DNA from: Actinophytocola xanthii
GTDB taxonomy: Bacteria > Actinomycetota > Actinomycetes > Mycobacteriales > Pseudonocardiaceae
Direction: 5' to 3'
Assembly (NCBI RefSeq): GCF_001921205.1
Contig: NZ_MSIE01000047.1
Span: 1 to 64,000, forward strand
Length of the DNA: 64,000 nucleotides
Shown: piece by piece, positions 34,177 to 42,757 of the stretch
Position numbering within the stretch: position 1 is the first letter of the stretch
How the letters are laid out: every line of letters begins with the position of its first letter
Notes under the pieces: model-generated
The model's database searches: none
Told to the model about the DNA's origin: nothing
The model's input: the letters and a program-made list of their open reading frames with translations, nothing else
Made by a program: the position numbers and the translations under genes

Positions 34177-36051
34177 GTGAGATCGAGGCGCGTCGCGCTC
34201 GGTATCACCTTGTTGGTAACTGCCCTGGTCACCGTACCCGTAGCGGTGCCAGCCGGCGCGCCCGAGGCACATGCCGTGAGCGAGCAGCAGACGAAGATCC
34301 TCCGGGTGGGTGTAACCCAGGAGGTCGATTCGCTCAACCCGTTCATCTCCATCACCCGTACGGGTACCGACATCCTGCGGACGGGCTTCGACTACCTGAC
34401 CGTCTACAACCAGGAGGACTACTCGCCGATCGGGAGCCTGGCCGAGAGCTGGGAGACCTCGCAGGACAAGCTCACCTGGACGTTCAAGCTCCGGGACGGT
34501 CTCAAGTGGTCCGACGGCGAGCCGTTGACCGCCGAGGATCCCGCGTGGACGTTCAACAAGATGCTCGACGACGAGGTCGCGCGGACCGCGAATGGCTCGT
34601 ACGTCAAGCAGTGGGAGTCGGTGGAGGCGACCGACGAGCACACCCTGGTGATCAAGACCAAGGTTCCACAGGCGACGATGCTCGCCCTGGACATCCCGAT
34701 CGTGCCCGAGCACGTCTGGTCCAAGGTCGCCGACATCGGTGCCGCTCCGCAGTTCCCCATGGTCGGCAGCGGCCCCTACACCATCCAGGAGTTCAAGGAG
34801 GCCCAGTTCACCAAGCTGAAGGCCAACCCGAACTTCTGGCGGGGCAAGCCCAAGGTCGAGGAGCTGCACTTCATCTACTACCGCAACTCCGACGCCGCGG
34901 TCACCGCTCTGCAGAACGGTGAGATCGACCTGGTCAACCGGCTCAACCCGACCCAGTTCGACTCGCTGGAGTCCAACCCGGACATCGCGCGCAACAAGGC
35001 GCAGAACCGGCGCTTCAACGAGATCCTGATCAACCCAGGCGCGGCGACGTTTGACGGCAAGCCGATCGGCGACGGCAACCCGGCGCTCAAGGACATCAAG
35101 CTCCGGCAGGCCATCGCCACCGCGATCGACTCGAAGACCCTGGTCGACAAGGTGTGGGGCGGCTACGCCGAGGAGGCCCAGGGCTACATCCCGCCGGTCT
35201 TCGGCGAGTTCGCCTGGAGCCCGCCCGAGGACCTCAAGCGCGAGTTCAGCCTGGACGAGGCCAACGCCATGCTCGACGAGGCCGGCTACCGCAAGGGACC
35301 GAACGGCGTCCGGCTGGACAAGCAGGGCAAGCCGCTGAACCTGCGCCTGATGACCCACGCCGAGGCCAACCTCGACGAGGTGGCCGGCCCGTTCGTCAAG
35401 GGATGGCTCGCCGAGATCGGCATCAACATCACCCTCCAGCCGCTGTCGGACAACCAGGTCAACGAGAGCACCACCCGGGGCGAGTTCGACCTGGCCTTCT
35501 CCGGGTGGAACGCCAACCCCGACCCGGACTACGTGCTGTCCCTGCAGACCTGCGCCAGCCGGCCCAACGCCGAGGGCAAGGGCAACACGCCGGACTCGTT
35601 CCTGTGCGACGAGGAGTACGACGAGCTCTACAACCAGCAGCTGCAGGAGTTCGACCGCGGCAAGCGGGTCGACCTCGTCAAGCAGATGCAGGAGGTGCTC
35701 CACGACCGGGCCACGCTGGTGATCCTGGGCTACGACAACGCGCTCGAGGCGTACCGCAAGGACGCCTTCGAGGGCTTCCCGCTCCAGCCCCGCGAGGGCG
35801 GTGTGATCATGAACCAGCAGGGCTACTGGGGCTACTACGGCGCCACGCCCGCCGGCGAGGGCCCGGTCCCGGTGTTCAACGACGACGGCACGGCCTCGGC
35901 GAGCGACGCCGAGACCTCCGAGGCCGCCGACGAGGAGAGCTCCAACACCGGGGTGGTGCTGGCCATTGTCGGCGGAGTGATCCTGGTCCTGCTGGTCGGC
36001 GGCCTGCTGTTCGCCCGCGGCCGGCGCCGCACGGCGGACGAGCGCGAGTAA
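34177..36051 (+). CDS. dipeptide/oligopeptide ABC transporter substrate-binding protein, C-terminally anchored
   Basis: This 624-residue protein starts at GTG 34177 with AGGAAGAGG at 34160-34168. A Sec signal peptide (about 1-33, cleaving near AHA-VS) lacks a lipobox Cys. The family-5 binding-protein core (about 40-555) shows the typical SLNPFISI, LAESWETSQDKLTWTFKLRD and LRQAIATAID elements. After a Glu/Ala/Ser-rich linker, a single membrane helix (VVLAIVGGVILVLLVGGLLF) and a basic tail end the protein. Instead of a lipid anchor, the receptor is held by its C-terminus. It should deliver di- or oligopeptides to the two permeases encoded next. Confidence 0.92.
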   Translation: MRSRRVALGITLLVTALVTVPVAVPAGAPEAHAVSEQQTKILRVGVTQEVDSLNPFISITRTGTDILRTGFDYLTVYNQEDYSPIGSLAESWETSQDKLTWTFKLRDGLKWSDGEPLTAEDPAWTFNKMLDDEVARTANGSYVKQWESVEATDEHTLVIKTKVPQATMLALDIPIVPEHVWSKVADIGAAPQFPMVGSGPYTIQEFKEAQFTKLKANPNFWRGKPKVEELHFIYYRNSDAAVTALQNGEIDLVNRLNPTQFDSLESNPDIARNKAQNRRFNEILINPGAATFDGKPIGDGNPALKDIKLRQAIATAIDSKTLVDKVWGGYAEEAQGYIPPVFGEFAWSPPEDLKREFSLDEANAMLDEAGYRKGPNGVRLDKQGKPLNLRLMTHAEANLDEVAGPFVKGWLAEIGINITLQPLSDNQVNESTTRGEFDLAFSGWNANPDPDYVLSLQTCASRPNAEGKGNTPDSFLCDEEYDELYNQQLQEFDRGKRVDLVKQMQEVLHDRATLVILGYDNALEAYRKDAFEGFPLQPREGGVIMNQQGYWGYYGATPAGEGPVPVFNDDGTASASDAETSEAADEESSNTGVVLAIVGGVILVLLVGGLLFARGRRRTADERE

Positions 36052-36075
36052 CAGAGCAACGCGAGTAGGAGATTC

Positions 36076-37101
36076 GTGTCGGACATCCTCACCCCGACCG
36101 AGGACGCGCTGGCGGAGGCGCCGCCACCCACCCGTGGTGGCGGCGCCCTCCGCTACGTGCTGACCAAGATCGGTGGCGGTCTGGTCAGCATGGCGCTGGT
36201 GGTCGTCCTGGGGTTCCTGCTGTTCCGGGTGCTGCCCGGGGACGTCATCCAGACCATGTTCCGCGGCCGGCCGGCCTCCCCGGAGCTGATGGCCGAGGCC
36301 GAGGAGAGGCTGGGGCTGAACAAGCCGCTGTTCGAGCAGTTCCTCGACTACCTGTGGCGGCTGCTGCACGGGGACCTCGGCCAGTCCTACGTGTTCAACG
36401 TGCCGGTCACCGACAAGATCCTCGAGCGGCTGGGCCCGACCCTGCTGCTGGTCGGCGTGGCCACGCTGATCGCGGTGGCGCTGGGGCTGTGGCTGGGCAC
36501 CCGCTCGGCCTGGCGACGGGGGAGCAGGTTCGACCGGATCTCCACCGGAGTCGCGCTGGCGCTGTGGTCGACGCCGACGTTCTGGCTGGGCATGCTGCTG
36601 CTCGCGGCGACCAGCGGGCTGTTCCCGACGGCCGGGATCGTCTACTCCGACACCGCTCCCGACTTCCTCTCCCAGGCACTGGACGTCGCCCACCACATGG
36701 TGCTGCCGACGATCACCCTCGTCGCGGTGATCTACGCGCAGTACCAGCTGGTCATGCGCTCCTCGCTGCTGGAGGAGATGGGCGCGGACTACCTCACCAC
36801 GGCGCGGGCGAAGGGCCTGCGCGACGACCTGGTGCGCCGGCGCCACGCGGTGCCCAACGCGCTGCTGCCCACGGTGACCCTGGTGTTCCTGCACCTGGGC
36901 TTCGTGATCGCCGGCGCGGTCAGCGTGGAGACCGTGTTCTCCTGGCCGGGCCTGGGCCTGCTCACCTACGATGCGCTGCGCGTGCGTGACCTGCCGCTGC
37001 TGCAGGGCACGTTCGTCGTCCTGGCCGGAGCGGTGATCCTCATGAACGTGCTGGCCGACGTGCTCTACCGCGTCCTCGACCCGCGGGTGCGTGCATCGTG
37101 A
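36076..37101 (+). CDS. dppB: dipeptide ABC transporter permease, DppB type
   Basis: This 341-residue permease starts at GTG 36076 with TAGGAG upstream. It has six helices; the first is near residues 35-58. The inner-membrane coupling loop is EEMGADYLTTARAKGLRDD, the standard EAA motif of DppB/OppB proteins. LFRVLPGDVIQTMF is the typical N-terminal pattern. It is 24 bases after the binding-protein gene and overlaps the next permease gene by 4 bases. Confidence 0.93.
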   Translation: MSDILTPTEDALAEAPPPTRGGGALRYVLTKIGGGLVSMALVVVLGFLLFRVLPGDVIQTMFRGRPASPELMAEAEERLGLNKPLFEQFLDYLWRLLHGDLGQSYVFNVPVTDKILERLGPTLLLVGVATLIAVALGLWLGTRSAWRRGSRFDRISTGVALALWSTPTFWLGMLLLAATSGLFPTAGIVYSDTAPDFLSQALDVAHHMVLPTITLVAVIYAQYQLVMRSSLLEEMGADYLTTARAKGLRDDLVRRRHAVPNALLPTVTLVFLHLGFVIAGAVSVETVFSWPGLGLLTYDALRVRDLPLLQGTFVVLAGAVILMNVLADVLYRVLDPRVRAS

Positions 37102-38000
37102 CCGCCCCCAGCCCCCGCGCGCTCGCCTGGCGCCGGCGCGGTGCCGCGTTCGCCGCCGGGTGGAAGCAGTACGCGAGCCAGCGGGCGGGCCTGGTCGGCC
37201 TGGGCCTGCTGGTTCTGATCGTGCTGCTCGCCGTGCTCGCCCCCTACATCTCCGACCAGCAGGGCCTGGACGTGACCAAGGCAACCGGCGGGCGGATGGA
37301 GCCGCCGAGCGGGGAGTTCCCGCTGGGCACCGACCGCGTCGGGCGCTCGGTGCTGCTGCTGACGCTGTGGGGAGCGCGGGTCTCGCTGCTGGTGGGCTTC
37401 GTCGCCACGCTGCTCTCGATCGCGATCGGGACGATCATCGGCATCCTCGCCGCGCACTACGGCCGTTGGGTGTCCGCCGGCCTGATGCGGGTCACCGACT
37501 TCTTCCTGGTGCTTCCCTCGCTGGTGCTGGCGATCGCGCTGTCCACGGTGCTCGAGCGCGGGGTCGGCACGATCATCCTGGCCATCGGGCTCACCTCGTG
37601 GCCGTCGGCGGCCCGGCTGGTCCGCGCGCAGACCCTGACGATCGAGGCCCGGCCCTACATCGAGCGGTCCAAGGCCCTGGGCGGCGGACACCTGCACGTG
37701 ATCGGCAAGCACGTGCTGCCGGCTGTGCTGCCGCTGGTGTTCGTGAACACGACGCTCGCGGTCGGCTCGGCCATCGTGGCCGAGTCGACGCTGTCGTTCC
37801 TCGGCCTCGGCGACCCGGATCCGATGCGGCCCTCCTGGGGGTCGATGCTGCGCTCGGCCTGGCTGGACAGCGCGGTCATCGCCGGGGCCTGGTGGTACCT
37901 GCTGCCGCCGGGCATCGCGATCGGGATCGTGGTGCTGGCGTTCACCATGTGCGGGCGGGCGCTGGAAGCCGTCCTCAACCCACGGCTGCGGGAGGGCTGA
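37098..38000 (+). CDS. dppC: dipeptide ABC transporter permease, DppC type
   Basis: This 300-residue permease starts at GTG 37098, overlapping the DppB stop as GTGA. LGTDRVGRSVLLLTLWGARVS is the conserved DppC/OppC periplasmic motif, and the EAA loop is PYIERSKALGGGHLHVIGKHVLP. Six helices fit. The N-terminal 25 residues are Arg-rich and cytoplasmic. It forms the translocation pore with DppB. Confidence 0.93.
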   Translation: MTAPSPRALAWRRRGAAFAAGWKQYASQRAGLVGLGLLVLIVLLAVLAPYISDQQGLDVTKATGGRMEPPSGEFPLGTDRVGRSVLLLTLWGARVSLLVGFVATLLSIAIGTIIGILAAHYGRWVSAGLMRVTDFFLVLPSLVLAIALSTVLERGVGTIILAIGLTSWPSAARLVRAQTLTIEARPYIERSKALGGGHLHVIGKHVLPAVLPLVFVNTTLAVGSAIVAESTLSFLGLGDPDPMRPSWGSMLRSAWLDSAVIAGAWWYLLPPGIAIGIVVLAFTMCGRALEAVLNPRLREG

Positions 38001-38003
38001 GGC

Positions 38004-39638
38004 GTGGCACTGCTCGACATCAAGGACCTGACCGTCCGCTACACCGGGCGCGGGCGGGAGATCGAGGCCGTGCGCGGGGTGAACCTCTCGCTCGCCCCCG
38101 GCGACACGCTCGGGCTAGCGGGCGAGTCCGGGTGCGGCAAGTCGACGCTCGCCATGTCGGTACTGCGGCTGCTGCCGGCCTCCGCCCGGATCGGCGGTGA
38201 GATCCTGCTCGACGGCGAGGACGTCAACACCATGAAGTGGGGCCGGCTGCGGGCCGTGCGATGGACGACCGCGGCGATCGTGTTCCAGGGCGCCATGCAC
38301 GCGCTGAACCCGGTACGCCGGGTCCGCGACCAGATCGCCGAACCGATCGTGCTGCACGCCGACACCCCGCCCCCACCCGCGGCCCTGCGCCGCCGGGTCG
38401 ACGAGCTGCTCGCCCAGGTCGAGCTGCCCGCCGAGAAGGGCGAGTCGTACCCGCACGAGCTCTCCGGCGGCCAGAAGCAACGCGTCATGATCGCCATGGC
38501 GCTGGCCTGCGAGCCGAGGCTGGTGATCGCCGACGAGCCGACGACCGCGCTCGACGTAATCGTCCAGGCCCAGGTGCTCGCGCTGCTGAGCAGGCTGGTC
38601 ACCGAGCAGGACATCGGCCTGATCATGATCAGCCACGACCTGGCCGTGCTCGCCGCGACCTGCCGCCGCCTCGCGGTGATGTACGAGGGCAGGCTCGTGG
38701 AGGAGGGGGAGTCGGCCGCGGTGATCGGCCGGCCCGAGCACCCGCACACCGCCGCGCTGGCCGCGGCGTTCCCCACCGTCGGGGACCCCGAGTACCGGTA
38801 CGCGCCGGCCACCTCCAGCGAGCTGGGCCTGCCCGACCCGCCGCCCCCGCCGAGCGGGGAGCCGCTGCTGCGCACCGAGGGCCTGCGGGTCACGTTCACC
38901 GGCCGAGGCCGGTCGGTGACGACGGCGGTGGCGGGGGTGGACCTGGAGGTGCACGCGGGGGAGATCGTCGCCCTGGTCGGCCAGTCCGGGTCCGGCAAGA
39001 CGACCCTCGCCCGGACCGTCCTGGGCCTGCAGCGGCCCACGGCCGGCCGCGTGGTGTTCGACGGCACGCCGCTGCCGACCGGCACGCGGGGCCTGCGGGC
39101 GTACCGCCGGCAGGTGCAGCTGGTGCTGCAGGACCCGACCAGCGCCCTGAACCCGCGGCACAGCGTCTACGAGTCGGTCGCCGAGGGCCTGCGCATCCAC
39201 AAGATGCCGGGCGACGAGCGTGCGCGGGTGGCCGCGGCGCTGGAGGCGGCGGAGCTGCGGCCGGCGGAGGAGTTCATGCCGCTGCTGCCCCACCAGCTCT
39301 CCGGCGGGCAGCGCCAGCGGGTGGTGATCGCCGGGGCGTTGGCCCTGGAACCACGACTGCTGGTGGCCGACGAGCCGGTGGCCTCACTCGACGCGTCGGT
39401 CCGCGGGGAGATCCTGGCGCTGCTGCTGCGGCTGCGTGCCCGCCTGGGGCTCGCCGCGCTGGTGATCACCCACGACCTCGGCCTGGCCTGGAACATCGCC
39501 GACCGCGTCGCGGTGATGTACCGCGGCGAGCTGGTCGAGGTGGGCCCGGTGGACGAGGTACTCCGCTCGCCCACCCACGACTACACCCGCTCCCTGCTGG
39601 CAGCCCTACCAACCCTGGGAACCCCCGCCGAGCACTAA
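38004..39638 (+). CDS. dipeptide ABC transporter ATPase, DppD-DppF fusion
   Basis: This 544-residue protein has two complete ATPase domains. Domain one (about 1-265) has Walker A GESGCGKST, signature LSGGQKQRV and Walker B LVIADEPTTALD. Domain two (about 290-540) has GQSGSGKTT, LSGGQRQRV and LLVADEPVASLD. A Pro-rich linker joins them. Both have the H-loop ISHDLAV/ITHDLGL. Each domain ends in the oligopeptide/dipeptide-family C-terminal region (HPHTAALAAAFP and THDYTRSLLAALP). It replaces the separate DppD and DppF ATPases. Starts at GTG 38004, three bases after the DppC stop. Confidence 0.93.
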   Translation: MALLDIKDLTVRYTGRGREIEAVRGVNLSLAPGDTLGLAGESGCGKSTLAMSVLRLLPASARIGGEILLDGEDVNTMKWGRLRAVRWTTAAIVFQGAMHALNPVRRVRDQIAEPIVLHADTPPPPAALRRRVDELLAQVELPAEKGESYPHELSGGQKQRVMIAMALACEPRLVIADEPTTALDVIVQAQVLALLSRLVTEQDIGLIMISHDLAVLAATCRRLAVMYEGRLVEEGESAAVIGRPEHPHTAALAAAFPTVGDPEYRYAPATSSELGLPDPPPPPSGEPLLRTEGLRVTFTGRGRSVTTAVAGVDLEVHAGEIVALVGQSGSGKTTLARTVLGLQRPTAGRVVFDGTPLPTGTRGLRAYRRQVQLVLQDPTSALNPRHSVYESVAEGLRIHKMPGDERARVAAALEAAELRPAEEFMPLLPHQLSGGQRQRVVIAGALALEPRLLVADEPVASLDASVRGEILALLLRLRARLGLAALVITHDLGLAWNIADRVAVMYRGELVEVGPVDEVLRSPTHDYTRSLLAALPTLGTPAEH

Positions 39639-39656
39639 GGCACGCCCGTCTCCGGA

Positions 39657-41033
39657 TCAGGACCGCTCCCCGCGGATCCCCCGCAGCGAGCGGTCCAGCG
39701 CGGACGCGGCCAGGAAGAGGATCGCCGCGCCGAGCATGACCAGGGCCAGGTCGTGCAGGCCGGCGGTGTCGGCGCCGTGGCCGAGGAACGCGCCGTTGGC
39801 CGCGGCGGCGAGCATCGCGCCGAGGTAGGAGAAGGTCCGCAGCAACCCGGCCGACGCACCCATTCGCTCCGCCTCGACCTGGTGGTACATGGCGTTCTGG
39901 TTGCCCAGTGCGTTGAGCCCCTGCGGAAGGCCGAGGACCGCGGCGATCAGCACGAGCAGCCACACCGGGCTGGCGCCGTCCACGAACAACAGCAGCGCGC
40001 AGCCGGTGACCTGGGTCAGCCCGCCGACGACCAGCTTGCCGCGGACCTCGACCCGCCGTCCCGTGATGGCGGATACCGTGATCGCGGTGAGGAACAGCGG
40101 CAGCAGCACGAGCCCCGCCACCGTGGGCGAGAGCCCCCGGCCGTGCTCGAGCCACTGGGTGAACCCGTAGAGGAACGAGTAGGAGACGGCGAAGGTCAGC
40201 AGCGTCCGCCCGAACGTCACCAGCAGCGGTCCGTTGCCGCCCAGCACCCGCAGGTCGATGAACGGGTCGTCGACCCGCAGCTCCCGCACGGCGAGCGCGG
40301 CGCCGGCGGCGAGGGTCACCGGGACCAGATACCAGTGCCGCCAGTCCATCAGGAACAGCAGCAGTGCGGTCAGCGCGACGGCGAACAACGCCATCCCGGG
40401 CAGGTCCAGCCGGGCCGGGCGCCGCTCGCGGCGCGGCAGCCGCCACACGCCCAGGGCGAGGCAGGCGAGCGAGAGCGGGACGTTGACGGTGAACGTGGTC
40501 CGCCACCCACCGAGCTCGGTCAGCAACCCGCCGAGGGTCGGCCCGACCACCGACACGACCTGCCCGGCCACCGCCAGCACGGTCAGCGCACCGGTCGGGC
40601 TCCCCGACCCCGCCTCCCCGCGGATCAGCGACATCGCCGCCGGGTAGCCGGCGCAGGTGCCCAGGCCGAGGAGCACCCGCGCGGCGATCAGCACCCCGAG
40701 GTCGGGCGCCACCGCGCCGAGCACCCCGGCCACGCCGACCAGCCCGGCGCCGACCAGGTACACCGGCCGGGGTCCGACCATGTCGACCAGCCGGCCGGCG
40801 ACCGGCTGGCCGACGGCCGTGGCGAGGTACAGGGCGGACACCAACCAGGCGGTCTCGGCCGGCGGGGCGCCGAACGCCACGCCGATCGGGACGAGCGCCA
40901 CCGCGATCATCGAGGAGTTGACCGGGTTCAGCACCACGCCGAGCACCATCGGCAGGATCAGCGAGCGGTCGAAACCCGCCGCGGTCACGGCCGGGGACGC
41001 CGGCGGCCGCTGCGTTCCGGTGCCCTCCGCCAT
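39657..41033 (-). CDS. MFS transporter, 14-helix DHA2-like drug exporter
   Basis: This 458-residue major facilitator protein has the motif-A loop GRLVDMVGPRPVYLVGAGL after helix 2, motif C-like GPTLGGLLTELGGWRTTFTVNVP, and up to 14 hydrophobic segments. This fits proton-coupled DHA2 (EmrB/QacA) exporters, though it is slightly short for that group. The substrate is unknown. It is convergent with the Dpp ATPase gene (18 bases) and divergent from the MptB-type gene. Confidence 0.88.
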   Translation of the reverse strand: MAEGTGTQRPPASPAVTAAGFDRSLILPMVLGVVLNPVNSSMIAVALVPIGVAFGAPPAETAWLVSALYLATAVGQPVAGRLVDMVGPRPVYLVGAGLVGVAGVLGAVAPDLGVLIAARVLLGLGTCAGYPAAMSLIRGEAGSGSPTGALTVLAVAGQVVSVVGPTLGGLLTELGGWRTTFTVNVPLSLACLALGVWRLPRRERRPARLDLPGMALFAVALTALLLFLMDWRHWYLVPVTLAAGAALAVRELRVDDPFIDLRVLGGNGPLLVTFGRTLLTFAVSYSFLYGFTQWLEHGRGLSPTVAGLVLLPLFLTAITVSAITGRRVEVRGKLVVGGLTQVTGCALLLFVDGASPVWLLVLIAAVLGLPQGLNALGNQNAMYHQVEAERMGASAGLLRTFSYLGAMLAAAANGAFLGHGADTAGLHDLALVMLGAAILFLAASALDRSLRGIRGERS

Positions 41034-41209
41034 GGCGGCACCGTATTTTCCCCCGCCCCTGACTGTCCAGCTGGGACCGAGGCGACACGCGCCGGACGAG
41101 GCGCCGCCCGGTGATCGCTACCACCGGTGTCCCGGCAGGTACCGCGGGTCGAGCCGAAACGGGCCGCTCCGGCAAACAGACCAACGCTCCTGTGTAATCT
41201 CAAGCCGCC

Positions 41210-42757
41210 ATGTCTACCACCACCGGGGCGCCACCTGTGACCACCGTCGACGACGCGACCTCCGCGGAATCCGGTGTGCGGCGCACGCATCCGCTGCCGG
41301 TACGCACGATCGCGCTCGGCACGGTCGGGAGCCTGCTGATCCTGGTCAGCGCGCTCGGTGCGGGCGCCATCCTCGCGCAGGACCCGCTGATCGGCCGGGG
41401 CGCGATGTCCTGGATCCGGTACGGCCACGGGCGCATGCTGGCGACCGTCGTGCTCTACACCGGCTTCCTGCTGGTCGTCTGGGCCTGGGTGCGCCTGGGC
41501 CGGCACGTGCTGGCCGGGCGGGTGGGCACCAGGCCGGTCCTGGTGGCGGCGGCCTGCTGGATCGTCCCGATGCTGCTCTCGCCGCCGGTGTTCAGCCGCG
41601 ACGCCTACCTCTACATCGCCTACGGAACCCTGCCGCTGCACGGGTTCGACCCGTTCACCGTCGGGCCGGGCAACCTCGACGTGGACCCGGTGGTGGACAA
41701 CGTCGACTCGTTCTGGCAGAGCACGCCCGCGCCCTACGGGCCGCTGTTCATCCTGCTCGCCAAGGGAGTCATCTCGCTCACCGGCACGAACATGATCCTG
41801 GGCGTGCTGCTGATGCGGCTCGGCCTCGTGGTCGGCGTGCTGCTGCTGATGTGGGCTCTGCCGGTGCTGGTCCGTCACCTCGGCGGGCGGCTGCCGGTCG
41901 CGATGTGGCTGGCGATCGCCGGCCCGATGACCGTGGTGCACCTGATCGGCGGCCCGCACAACGACGTCCTCATGGTCGGTTTCCTGGCCGCGGGAACGGC
42001 GCTCGTGCTCGAGCGGCGCCATGTCGCCGGCATCGCGCTGGTGACGGTCGGCGTCGCGGTGAAGGCCACCGGTGCGGTGGCGCTGCCGTTCCTGGTGTGG
42101 GTCTGGGCCGGGCACCTCCACTCGACCCGCTGGCGGAACTTCGCCCGCGCGTGCGCCTGCTCGGTCGGGATCTTCGTGGCCACGTTCGCCGTCGCCACGC
42201 TCGTCTCCGGGGTCAACCTGGGCTGGATCGCCGCGCTGGACGCGCCGACGGCCATCGTGAACTGGCTGTCGCTGCCCACCGGGGTGGGGGAGATCATCCA
42301 CTCGGTGGTCGGGCTGGTCATCGACCTGGACAAGGTCTACTTCGTCAACGCGCTGCGCGTGGTCGGCGGGATCCTGATGATCGTGATCCTGGTCAAGCAG
42401 TGGTGGCGGGCCAGGGACGGCGGACCCGACGCGGTCAAGCGGGCCGCGATCGCCCTGCTGGTGGTGGCGATCCTCTCCCCGGCCACCCTGCCCTGGTACC
42501 TCACCTGGGGCTTCATGCTCGCCGCCGCCCTGCCCTGGAAGCGCCGACAGCTCGCGGTGCAGGTGAGCCTGGCCGTGTTCCTGGTGCTGACCTACACCCC
42601 CGCCGGCGACGACCTGCTCTACAACTGGCTGTTCATCGCCTGCGCCGCGGGCGTCTCGGTGCTCGCCGGCGTCTCGCTGCTGCGCCACGACCCGCTCAAC
42701 CTGTTCGCCGCCGACCGGGAACCACTTCTCGCGGTCGGGCCCGGTGTTACGCGCTGA
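41210..42757 (+). CDS. MptB-type polyprenol-phosphomannose alpha-1,6-mannosyltransferase
   Basis: This 515-residue GT-C membrane glycosyltransferase has about 12-13 helices. The first external loop carries FSRDAYLYIAYGTLPLHGFD, with the RD catalytic-Asp pattern, then FWQSTPAPYGPLFILL and the GGPHNDVLMVGFL segment. All are typical of proteins annotated MptB in actinobacteria. These elongate alpha-1,6-mannan chains of lipoglycans on the outer face, using polyprenyl-phosphate mannose. In non-mycobacterial actinomycetes the acceptor is unproven. The next gene is a close paralogue whose start overlaps this stop by 14 bases. Confidence 0.85.
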   Translation: MSTTTGAPPVTTVDDATSAESGVRRTHPLPVRTIALGTVGSLLILVSALGAGAILAQDPLIGRGAMSWIRYGHGRMLATVVLYTGFLLVVWAWVRLGRHVLAGRVGTRPVLVAAACWIVPMLLSPPVFSRDAYLYIAYGTLPLHGFDPFTVGPGNLDVDPVVDNVDSFWQSTPAPYGPLFILLAKGVISLTGTNMILGVLLMRLGLVVGVLLLMWALPVLVRHLGGRLPVAMWLAIAGPMTVVHLIGGPHNDVLMVGFLAAGTALVLERRHVAGIALVTVGVAVKATGAVALPFLVWVWAGHLHSTRWRNFARACACSVGIFVATFAVATLVSGVNLGWIAALDAPTAIVNWLSLPTGVGEIIHSVVGLVIDLDKVYFVNALRVVGGILMIVILVKQWWRARDGGPDAVKRAAIALLVVAILSPATLPWYLTWGFMLAAALPWKRRQLAVQVSLAVFLVLTYTPAGDDLLYNWLFIACAAGVSVLAGVSLLRHDPLNLFAADREPLLAVGPGVTR

